Shown one piece after another: positions 10,231-18,306 of a stretch of DNA of 64,000 nucleotides (the first letter of the stretch is position 1; each line of letters starts with the position of its first letter). Position numbers and translations under genes: made by a program. The notes under the pieces are model-generated. The model was not told where the DNA came from and ran no database searches. It saw only the letters and a list, made by a program, of their open reading frames with translations. The stretch comes from Eucommia ulmoides (Eukaryota > Streptophyta > Magnoliopsida > Garryales > Eucommiaceae). Location: contig CM028328.1 of NCBI GenBank assembly GCA_016647705.1, positions 4,055,311 through 4,119,310 on the forward strand, written 5' to 3'.

Positions 10231-10789
10231 AGGACAAATTCTATTTTAGACCATCTAAGTATTGACACATTTCCATGTGGTCCAATAACTTTGTTGCATG
10301 TCAATTTAAACCCTCTAAATATGAATATGATTTTAAAATGACATTTTGTTAAATTATAATTATAATTATAATTATATATATATTTTATTCAATGGATAGA
10401 TTGATGGATTCGGTGATGCTAGAGTCGGCCTTTGTAGGTAGAAGTTGTTGGTGGAGAAGAACCACGGTGGTGGCAGGAATAAAATCATTGGAGGGGACAG
10501 TGAGTTTGTGGAGGATCAAAGGTTGTCTCTAGAGAAGAGCGGTGATGAAAGAGAACAATGAGGAAGAAGAAGAAAAAAAAGAGAAAAATAAATAAATAAA
10601 AACAAATAAAAATAAAAAATAAAAAATTACATTTTTATCCTTAATGCCGTCCAATTTGAACGAAAAATTTAATAGAATGACATTTTAAAATCAGGTTCAT
10701 ATTTAGGGGGTTTAAATTGAAAAATAATTAAGTTATTGGACTATATAGAAATGTGTTAATACTTAGGGGTTTAAAATAAAATTTATCCT
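10231..10789. mobile_element. MITE, 559 bp, terminal inverted repeats of about 130 bp
   Basis: The left end AGGACAAATTCTATTTTAGA matches the reverse complement of the right end, AGGATAAATTTTATTTTAAA, and the pairing continues for about 130 bases (CACATTT, GTCCAATAACTT, CAATTTAAACCC, GATTTTAAAATG). The element is flanked by TTTTTCT on both sides (10224-10230 and 10790-10796), a possible 7-base or longer target-site duplication, though in T-rich sequence. The interior is AT-rich with a short GA-rich part and no coding frame. Long arms and a 7-9-base duplication fit a Mutator-type non-autonomous element; a foldback is the alternative. Confidence 0.7.
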
Positions 10790-10864
10790 TTTTTCTTTTA
10801 ACATGGACCACACTTTACAGAGAAAAAAAACATTGCCTAAGGTAAAAATGAACAAGAAAATTAA

Positions 10865-11354
10865 GGTGGCGTTTGGTTAGTGTTCCCACTTTTCTGAACC
10901 CAACTGAGATGAGTTGGGTTGGGTTGAGAATTTTGGGAATAGAATTGCGTTTAGTAATGACAATTTTTGTTTTGTGCTGAGAACAAAATCGTGTTTGGTA
11001 ACGATTTTATCTTAAAACTAATTTTTTTTTTTTGAGATTTTGTTTTTGTGTTTGGCGGCAGTGGACGGTGGTTGGACGGCGGCGGCGGCCATGGTGCCAA
11101 ACGGTGGCCGGTGACAGTCGCCGGACGGCGGTGGGCGGTGACTGGAGTTGAGAGGGTTGGGTTGAGTTTTTTGGGTAAAAAACAAAAAAAAAGTTTTTTT
11201 TTGTTTCTCATTTCCTTAATATTTTGAGAATCAATTCCTATTTTTTGGGTTGGGTTGGGTTGAGTTGAGTTTTGTATTTGCCAAACGCGTTCCCAAAAAT
11301 AAAACTCAGAATTTTTGGGTTGGGTTTGGTTGGGAATACTAACCAAACGGGACC
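10865..11354. mobile_element. Tourist-like (PIF/Harbinger) MITE with TAA duplication
   Basis: The left end GGTGGCGTTTGGTTAGTGTT and the right end, reversed, GGTCCCGTTTGGTTAGTATT form imperfect terminal inverted repeats. TAA flanks both ends (10862-10864 and 11355-11357), the three-base target-site duplication typical of PIF/Harbinger. At 490 bp and without a coding frame it is non-autonomous. Repeated GGGTTGGGTTGAG strings near both ends extend the inverted similarity. It lies about 1.1 kb upstream of the frataxin start. Confidence 0.75.
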
Positions 11355-11357
11355 TAA

Positions 11358-11704
11358 ATGTTTGCGAAGTGAAAAAAGAAATGAAAAATCAATGCATTTT
11401 TTTTTGCGGCGTTTCTTCGAGACTACGAATGGATCCCGTCTACTTCAACGTTTTGTGTTCTTACGATATTTTGTCGGGTCTATAAAACAACTCGATTACT
11501 TTAATTACCGTAAGAATATAATTTAGCGAGATTTTGTGTTAAGAGAATCCATGAAGTTTTAGGAAAAAAATGCAAAGAAAGAAAAATAAAAATGTAAGTG
11601 TGTGAGCTTACCTTGGGTTAAAGGAGATGAAAATGGTTGGTGTCCGGATTAGTTTTTTTGTACTTTTTTCTTTTTTCTTTTTTTTTTTTTTTTTTTTTTC
11701 TCTT

Positions 11705-11738
<34 letters not shown>

Positions 11739-12474
11739 TATTATGAAGGGATGAGCAGATAGGGTTGGTTTTGATGATGGCAACTTGCATTTGCAGGCTG
11801 CCCTCTTGGTACAGCCTGCGAAACTTGCAGGTTGTACCTCTCTGTTTTCTTTCTTAATTTATTTATTTATTTTTTTTCAACCATGGATGGCAAGTAAAGA
11901 GTTTGAAAAGATTGTTAGCATGAAACCATATATAAGGCAGAAACCACCTCGATCGAAAACATTACGACATAAACTTTCGGAACTTTCGCCCATTATCAGT
12001 TCAATGTGTCACGAGCCGAGCCTTTTGAGACTACAAGGTTTGAAAGGTTTGAATGACTTTAAGAACATGTTCTCCCACATAATATTTTAAGCAAAAAAAT
12101 ACAAATGACCATAATAGACATCATTATACTCGAGAAGTCATAATGATATCTTTTAACAATAAATGAAAGAAATAAACTAAATTAAGTTAATTTAAGTTAA
12201 ACTAATCTAGAAAATAAATGAAAAGGGTCATAAACAAGTGACCATGTGTGAGAATAACAAGCTCGACAAGTTAAGATCCTGACACAATGCAATGCAAATC
12301 TCTGGGCTTGATCGGTTGGCCCTTTTTAATTTTAAACATAAAATGGGTCTTTGATAAAAAATTCCCTGTATGAATTACATGTTTGTTGTCATTTGAGAGC
12401 CCAATAGTCGGGCCTGTCAGGAGCAAGATTCAGTCGATTCTACCTTCATTCTCAGAACTCAGAAGGGGCTAACA
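11358..12474 (+). promoter_or_regulatory. Upstream region of the frataxin-like gene
   Basis: No gene is seen here. A T-rich low-complexity tract fills 11653-11737. The 80 bases before the ATG at 12475, including GGCCTGTCAGGAGCAAG, are the likely 5' leader. I cannot place a TATA box with confidence, and no ribosome-binding signal is expected in a plant gene. Confidence 0.35.
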
Positions 12475-12722
12475 ATGGCTCCTCCGTTTTGCTCGAAGTT
12501 GCTCCTGTTGAGAAGACTATCGAGGGCTCTGAAACCTCCGTCTCCCCCTTCTTCCTTACGGAGATCACATCTTTCTTCTTCTTCTCCTTCTCTGTACCTC
12601 CGGGAAGCTTCGAAGCATGGTAGCAGCGCTCCATTCTTAGCCCCCTCTAGAAACTTCTGTTCTCGCCCTTCTCCTCTCGATGACGGTGCTGGTTCTCAAG
12701 GCCCCGCTCCTATGGATTATCG
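12475..12722 (+). CDS. FH: Frataxin exon 1 (mitochondrial targeting sequence)
   Basis: The ATG at 12475 opens an arginine/serine-rich N-terminus (MAPPFCSKLLLLRRLSRALK) with almost no acidic residues, as expected for mitochondrial import. The exon ends SQGPAPMDY plus two bases of an arginine codon, followed by the donor CG-GTACTC at 12722/12723. SQGPAxxDYR joined to the next exon's VLQEDEYHKLAD matches plant frataxin, the mitochondrial iron-binding protein that supports iron-sulfur cluster assembly. Symbol FH follows the Arabidopsis gene. The targeting part is poorly conserved in this family, so identity rests on the join with exon 2. Confidence 0.75.
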
Positions 12723-13139
12723 GTACTCTCTCTCTCTATCTCTCTTGATTACAGCACTTCATTTGGGAATAGGTGCGAAATTTGTGGTGCCAGTTTGTTT
12801 GCTAATCGGGATATGTAAATTTGCTTTCGTCTCCGAATAGCTAAGATTATTAGGTTCAATCACGTCTTCATCTTGTGTGATTTTTATGCTTACTGATTAC
12901 TACTAGCATGTCAGTTTTCAAGAGTTGTATAATCGGGCATTTTGCTCGAAAACTTTGTTATGCATTTACAGATTGTAACGATATATTGTCATACAGTTTC
13001 AAATATTTCTGAAAATGAAATCTCTGCTCATGCGCATGGCTTGGCAGATAGCTTCTTGTTGAAATTAGCATTTTACCCTTCGGACCTGTCTGTGGTTTTC
13101 AAATAAATCCATTTTTGCTAATAATTAATGTCTATATAG

Positions 13140-13212
13140 TGGTGTACTGCAGGAGGATGAATATCATAAACTTGCTGATTCCACGATGCATGACCTTCTC
13201 GAGAAGATAGAG
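13140..13212 (+). CDS. FH: Frataxin exon 2 (start of the mature domain)
   Basis: The acceptor CTATATAG precedes T-GGTGTACTGCAG, completing the split arginine codon from exon 1. The 24 following codons read GVLQEDEYHKLADSTM and then HDLLEKIE, the first alpha-helix of frataxin with its acidic iron-binding face. The donor GAG-GTTAGC follows at 13213. The next exon should encode a segment like DxxVDGFDIDYGNEVL, but I do not find it in the remaining 50 kb. Gypsy-type LTR sequence begins at 13666. The gene is therefore truncated, or intron 2 is enormous and filled with nested elements. Confidence 0.8.
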
Positions 13213-13665
13213 GTTAGCTTTTTTCGTTAATCAGTTCCTTCAGAAGCTAAGAAGAGTTATCGTGTTTTTTCTCATGTTTTTGGGCAACCTTGTCTAGTAG
13301 CTAGTTGAGTTAAATGCTTCGGCTAGAAAATACCTATTTTGACGTCATCATGCCATTAATCCCATAATTTGAGTTTTTCTTGAACTATCACTCATCTTAG
13401 AGTCACTTTAGCCATGCGCTTGGACCACCCAAATGCCTGTTTCATGGCCCAACCTTGCAGCCTGGTGAAGAAGCTGTTTTTGGCCAATGCACAATGATGT
13501 AGTGAGGGCTGGTGTAACATGTCAATTGTCGGGCTTTTATTTATAAATCTCCAAAATTCATTTTGTTAGTGCAACAACCTGAACTATTGCTTATTCGTTA
13601 TCTTCCCATTTCAATGTGTGATTCTTGTTCTCAAACTAGTACCTACGACGATGTTTGTTTAATGT
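13213..13665 (+). other. Frataxin intron 2, part before the element insertions
   Basis: Ordinary AT-rich intron-like sequence begins with donor GTTAGC. No exon or RNA gene is seen. It ends where the LTR of the small gypsy element begins. Confidence 0.5.
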
Positions 13666-13998
13666 AATAAGAAGGAATTTGGAATTAAGGAGAAGAAATG
13701 CATGAGAAGAAGGAGAGGAGATCACTGGACAAATTGTCATCCCTTCATTGAACGTGCTAAGGCTTTATCTAGCCTTACAATTAGTTCACAACATAACAAC
13801 GATATTAGAGAGAGAAAATATGATCCACGTTGGCATATATGCATACATGCTAGACCCATCTTCACAACATAACAACAATAGTAGGGAGAGGAAATACAAA
13901 ACCTACAACATAACAACAATATTAAAGAGAGGAAATACATGACCCACGTTGGCATGTATGCTTACATGCAAGACCCATGTTCAAAGTGGCACATATCA
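13666..13998 (-). repeat. 3' LTR of the small gypsy element
   Basis: It matches 15507-15792 throughout, with extra internal AACATAACAACAATA-type repeats that make it longer. On the minus strand it starts TGATATGTGCC, beside the purine-rich tract at 13999-14015. Confidence 0.75.
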
Positions 13999-14162
13999 TT
14001 TCCCTCCCACTTAAAGATCCTTGTCCATAATGATAAAATCAGGATATGACCTGGTAAAGTGCTACTCGTTTTCAAAGGTTGCGTTCTCTGTTGGTGCCCC
14101 AACCCATTTCTCCAAGATTTTGGACTTCGGACAGTATTTACCCTTGTAGATCACTCGTCAGT

Positions 14163-14650
14163 CTAAGATGGCTTCAGGTTGTGGAAGGATGGTCGAAGTA
14201 TCCGAGACAGAGGAAGTTGGGTAGAAGTAGGAATGACTGGTCGCAAATGCTTTCGTAACAAACTGACGTGAAACACATTATGAATTTGAGAGCCAGGAGG
14301 CAAAGCCAATCTATAAGCCACTGATCCCACTTTTTCAATGATTTGGTATGGACCAAAGAAACGTGGGCTAAGCTTCATGGAGCTCCAAAGAGCCACCAAA
14401 GTCTGTCGATAAGGTTGTAGTTTCAAGTACACATAATCTCCCACAACGAACGAGACCTCGCGCCAGTGTTGGTCCGCTTGATATTTCATTCGATCTTGTG
14501 CCAACAGAAGGTTGCGTCGCAGCTCACGTAGAATGGCGTCTCGGTCATGCGGGTACTCATCTACTGCTTGGACTCTGGAAGTGCTTGGTACATAAGCCAC
14601 TAGACTTGGGGGCGGAACGCCATAAACAACTTCAAAGTGTGTCATCTTGG
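14163..14650 (-). pseudogene. Gypsy integrase C-terminal remnant
   Basis: The minus-strand frame reads HFEVVYGVPPPSLVAYVP, then DRMKYQADQHWREVSF, then VGDYVYLKLQPYRQ, LSPRFFGPYQIIEKVGSVAY and NVFHVSLLRKHL. This is the classic C-terminal tail of Ty3/gypsy integrase, after the catalytic core, including the GPYxIxxKVGxVAYRL and VFHVSxL blocks. The core with the DDE residues is missing. The first codons of the open frame come from an inverted LTR fragment at 14655-14760, so this is a fusion made by rearrangement. Confidence 0.85.
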
Positions 14651-14654
14651 TAGA

Positions 14655-14760
14655 GGAGTGCCACTTTGAACTTGGGTCTTGCATGTATGCATGCATGCCA
14701 ACGCGGGTATTGTATTTCCTTTCTCTAGTACTGTTGTTATGTTGTGTGTCTTGTATTTCC
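14655..14760. repeat. Inverted LTR fragment inside the small gypsy element
   Basis: The reverse complement of this piece matches the element's own LTR (CATGCAAGACCCA, GTTCAAAGTGGCAC, AACATAACAACAGTACTAGAG). It sits between the integrase remnant and gag, exactly where pol is missing. A rearrangement or template switch during the deletion would explain it. Confidence 0.65.
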
Positions 14761-14883
14761 TCTGCAGTTGGTTCTGTTCCTCGATTAGCTGAGCCACTCC
14801 TATCGTATTCGCCAAGCTATGGGGTTGTTTAATTTTTACGTCTATACGAATGTCGTCTCGAAGTATTGCAATAATACAACGAA

Positions 14884-15500
14884 TTAGAAATTTTTTGGGT
14901 AGGCAACTTGGTGGGAGAGTTTCTCGAAGGTTTCTTGGTAAGTTGCTACAGTTGTGGTTTGCTTAAGGCAAGTCAAAGCTTCCGATGGGTCCTCGTAGTC
15001 GGTTGAACCAAATTGGAGTAGTACACCCTTGGTGAATTCCTCCCATGTGTGTGGTCTGCAAAATTTCGTCAACCACCTATGCCATTTTAGGGTGATTCCT
15101 TCTAAATGGAAGGAGGCCAGATGAACTTGTTGGTGTGGTACAATATTTTTGAAATCAAAATATTGTTCTGCCTTGTAGATTCAACCAGGTGGGTCCTCTC
15201 CATTAAATTTTGGAAAATACAAATGGAGATGTTGATGTGGGTGGTGGTTGATGGGGTTAGAACGAGAAGTATGTGGGTCTGAGGATTCTTCATGTGCAAA
15301 TGGATTGGTTTCGAGAGGGAGAGGGCTAGTGTGTGGGCTATGTGAGATTCGAAGAGCTTGAAGCTCGGTTAACACCGTTTGTAAGGCAGCGTTCACCTGA
15401 TCGAAGCTTGACTCATGTCGTGCTAAGATTTTGTTGACGTCGTTGGGGAATTCCGCATTTGTTGTGCCGCGAGTGTCCATGGTCGGAACTGCGCTCAGGC
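14884..15500 (-). pseudogene. Gypsy gag remnant
   Basis: From 15478 downward the frame reads MDTRGTTNAEFPNDVNKIL, then a Ser/Pro/His-rich linker and LYFPKFNGEDPPG. After a stop at about 15180 the similarity continues to KFCRPHTWEEFTKGVLLQF and YQETFEKLSHQV near 14890. PKFxGxDP and WxxFxxxLxxxF are typical of the Ty3/gypsy Gag N-terminal region (retrotransposon gag domain). At least one stop interrupts it; there is no zinc knuckle. Confidence 0.75.
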
Positions 15501-15506
15501 ACCACT

Positions 15507-15792
15507 TGATAAGTAATTTGGAATTAAAGAGAAGAAAACCTGAGAAGAAGGAGAGGAGATCATTGGACAAATTGTTATCCCTTCATTGAACGTGCTAAGG
15601 CTTTATATCTACCCTTACAACTAGTTCACAACATAACAACGATACTAGAGAGAGAAAATACTAGACCTACATTGGCATGCACTGCAAGACCCACGTTCAC
15701 AACATAACAACAATACTAGAGAGAGGAAATATAAGACCCACGTTGGCATGCATGCATACATGCAAGACCCACGTTCAAAGTGGCACTTACCA
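15507..15792 (-). repeat. 5' LTR of the small gypsy element
   Basis: Partner of 13666-13998. On the minus strand it begins TGGTAAGTGCC and ends TTATCA just before the primer-binding-site-like sequence. Confidence 0.75.
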
Positions 15793-16169
15793 TAAGGTTT
15801 CTAATCCCAAATTTCTTGTTTCCATTGCTATAATTTTGAAAACATGTTTGGTGAACTTGTTTTTGTTCCTGTAGACACGGCATTTTGACCGCTCCGCAAA
15901 AAAATATACTTTATTTTATAGTTATTTTTTTATTTTATTTTTCTATTTATTTTATTTTGATTGTACCGTATTTGTGCGGTTTAATACTGCTAAATTAAGT
16001 TTTATTAATCTCTTAAGTAAATTAAATATTAGTAATTAATTACTTTATTTTTTTGGTTTTGTAGATTTTTCGAAGTGGAATAAAAACGCGTTAATTCGGA
16101 ATAAAATGGACCAGAAACAGACGAGAACGAGAGAGGCCTGGACCGAACGGGGGTGGGGGGGTGCATTAA

Positions 16170-16330
16170 GGTCGCACGTGCGACCAGTTGCACTGGTCGC
16201 TGTAGCGACCAGCACTGCTGGCCGCATGTGCGGCCAGCAGGGGGGAGGGCCAGCCCCTCCCCCCTTTTTGGGTGCACCATTTTTGGTGCACCCAAAAGGG
16301 GGTGGGTGCACCAAATTTCGGTGCACCCAC
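16170..16330. promoter_or_regulatory. Cluster of five palindromes upstream of the LTR TATA box
   Basis: Successive inverted repeats are seen: GGTCGCACGTGCGACC at 16170-16185 (perfect), CTGGTCGCTGTAGCGACCAG at 16193-16212, a 22-base GCTGGCCGC...GCGGCCAGC at 16217-16238, GGGTGCACC...GGTGCACCC at 16270-16293, and GTGGGTGCACC...GGTGCACCCAC at 16302-16330. They lie 60-220 bases before the TATA box, where promoter or enhancer elements would be expected. Whether they act as protein sites or as hairpins is not known. Confidence 0.8.
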
Positions 16331-16386
16331 CCCCTTTTTCCCTTCCTTTTCACGCGTTTGTCGTAAGAGTCTTGAGTGATCCTTCC

Positions 16387-16394
16387 TATAAATA
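16387..16394 (+). promoter_or_regulatory. LTR TATA box
   Basis: TATAAATA in the context CTTCCTATAAATAGAGGAAGG, near the start of the R region. The identical copy in the 3' LTR is at 23407-23414, and the related minus-strand element has the same box at 43602-43595. Confidence 0.7.
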
Positions 16395-16732
16395 GAGGAA
16401 GGATCACAAGAACAAAAAAAATTTTGAGGGGAAGAAATTTTTTGAGAGAAATTTTTGTAAAGGAGGAGAGAAATCTGGAGAAAAATTTTGAAGAAAATAA
16501 TATTATTTTCATTTTATTGTAATTTTGAAGAAGAAAAATCTCTCAGAAGGTGGTAAATTTTCATCTGCTGTAAATCTTACTCTTATTTTTTAAAGTTGTT
16601 ATTATACTAATTTTTTTTTTGTAAATTAGATTTTTTTTTTCTTCTTCCTTTATTATTTATTTATTTATTTATTTATTACTTTTTATTTTCTTTTTTTATT
16701 CATTTATTTTTTATTTTTTTTTTTAAGTAAAT

Positions 16733-17270
16733 AATACGAGGTGGAAAATTCCCAACCTTCAATATTGAATGGCTAAAATTTAGAAGGGAATTACTCCCCT
16801 CGATGCGATGCGGGTGTTTTATTTAATTTGTATTACATATAATGTGCTAACAATACGAGGTGGAAAATTCCCAACCTTCAATTTGAATGGCTAAAATTTA
16901 GAAGGGAATTACTCTCCTCGATGCGTGTGTGCGGGTGTTTTATTTAATTTGTATTAAATATAATGTGCTAACAATACGAGGTGGAAAATTCCCAACCTTC
17001 AATTTGAATGGCTAAATTTAGAAGGGAATTACTCTCCTCGATGCGTGTGTGCGTGTGTTTTATTTAATTTGTATTAAATATAATGTGCTAACAATACGAG
17101 GTGGAAAATTCCCAACCTTCAATTTGAATGGCTAAATTTAGAAGGGAATTACTCTCCTCGATGCGTGTGTGCGTGTGTTTTATTTAATTTGTATTAAATA
17201 TAATGTGCTAACAATACGAGGTGGAAAATTCCCAACCTTCAATCAGAACGGTCTAGGCTTAGAAGGGATA
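16733..17270 (+). repeat. ~120-bp tandem repeats in the 5' LTR
   Basis: Units start with AATACGAGGTGGAAAATTCC at 16733, 16852, 16973, 17093 and 17213. Each continues with CAACCTTCAATTTGAATGG, AGAAGGGAATTACT and a TG-rich stretch. The last unit is diverged. The 3' LTR has one unit more. Confidence 0.9.
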
Positions 17271-17731
17271 TCACTTCCCTCAATGTGTGTGTATGTGTAT
17301 ATGTGTATATAAGGAGGATTTAAAAATAAAATAAAAAACATTCGGATTTAAATTCTAATTGGACTTAATCGGATAAGGTACCGTCTTTGAACGGGCGTCT
17401 TGGGGTACTTGACACCTTCCCCGAGCGTAACTGACCCCCGAACTCTTTAAACGAATCTCTGGTTAGACTATGTTATTTTTGGAGTCAAATTTTACTTAAG
17501 CCATTTTTTTAAAATTATTTTCAAAAAAAGAAAAATATGGTGACCTAGCACATCATTTAAACCCAATGCTAGGTGGCGACTCATTTTTCTAAAACAGGCT
17601 TAAGTATATTTTAATGAGAAAATCGACGTTTTTAAAAACCCTTCTCATTTTACCAGCGCCAAGTATATAAACATATATCTATCTATATATTTATTTTTGG
17701 TTTTCTCTGGAAAAATTGGGGCGCGTTCAGC

Positions 17732-17750
17732 TGGCGACTCCACTGGGGAC
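17732..17750 (+). other. Primer-binding site
   Basis: TGGCGACTCCACTGGGGAC starts two bases after the LTR end. Its complement ends in GTCGCCA, the 3' end expected of an arginine tRNA, as reported for plant Ogre/Tat elements. The tRNA assignment is from general knowledge and was not checked against a tRNA set. Confidence 0.75.
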
Positions 17751-17905
17751 GGCTGAGGGTTGAGCCTAATATGTCTGAATAAGTCCAATTAATCTAAAGT
17801 CCGAATGTTAAATTTTATTTTATTTTTTCCCTCAATTCAGTAAATAAGTTGTGATTTTTTTTATTTTTTTATTTTTTATTTTTTTTATATATCATTTATT
17901 TTATT

Positions 17906-17937
<32 letters not shown>

Positions 17938-18087
17938 TTCCTTATTTCCTCTCAGGCCCTTATATTGTTGTAAATCCTCTGATAAAAACAAAACTGTCTT
18001 GTATCCATATTATCCCCTCAGGATTCTATGATACAAGACGAGAAATGATTTTTTGTACTTGATGGATTTATGACGTCTGGGGAAGTC

Positions 18088-18126
<39 letters not shown>

Positions 18127-18306
18127 AAACAAGTTCAAAGTTTTCAATATCGGTAGGGAACGACAAAAAAATAAATAAATAAATAAATAAAAAAATAAAA
18201 ATAAATAAAAAATAATAATTTTTTTTTTAATTAGTCGTTACCGAAATTGAAATCTTCGAATTAGAAAGGACTTTAAGGCCACTTAAGACCCACATGAACT
18301 AAAAAA
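17751..18306 (+). other. Leader of the gag-only element, low complexity
   Basis: Untranslated leader rich in T and A homopolymers, including a run of about 35 A at 18091-18125, with no coding frame. A TTTTTTTTTTTTTAG-like string at about 18311-18325 could serve as a splice acceptor, since introns occur in Ogre elements, but no donor was fixed. Confidence 0.45.

Larger units (their letters stand above)
13666..15792 (-). mobile_element. Internally deleted Ty3/gypsy element, 2.1 kb
   Basis: Direct LTRs at 13666-13998 and 15507-15792 share ATTTGGAATTAA, GAAGGAGAGGAGATCA and CATCCCTTCATTGAACGTGC, with repeated AACATAACAACAATACTAGAG inside. Read on the minus strand, the 5' LTR ends TTATCA and is followed by AG and TGGTGCCTGAGCGC, a likely primer-binding site at 15489-15504. 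A purine-rich tract (13999-14015) lies next to the other LTR. Flanks TAATG (13661-13665) and TAAGG (15793-15797) differ at one base, a plausible old target-site duplication. Only gag and the C-terminal end of integrase remain; protease, RT and RNase H are deleted. Confidence 0.75.
15870..17729 (+). repeat. 5' LTR of the gag-only element (1860 bp)
   Basis: It runs from TGTAGACACGGCATTTTGAC to GGGGCGCGTTCA. In order it holds a palindrome cluster (16170-16330), a TATA box (16387), a T-rich leader and four full plus one diverged copies of a ~120-base repeat (16733-17270). Near the end is a conserved CG-rich block (GGTACCGTCTTTGAACGGGC). It is nearly identical to the 3' LTR apart from one fewer 120-base unit and one fewer 44-base palindrome block. 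Confidence 0.9.

Noticed and set aside
12723-12840. Extension of the frataxin frame past exon 1 to a stop at 12840
   Set aside because: The donor at 12723 and the perfect join with exon 2 explain the sequence better; the extension has no family similarity.
16029-16512. Open frames across the palindrome cluster (repeated at 23005-23532)
   Set aside because: They are by-products of the CG-rich inverted repeats in the LTR. Both strands and several frames are open and no domain is found.
16733-17270. 120-bp repeats as a centromeric satellite
   Set aside because: Only four to six units, confined to LTRs of one element, with no long array.
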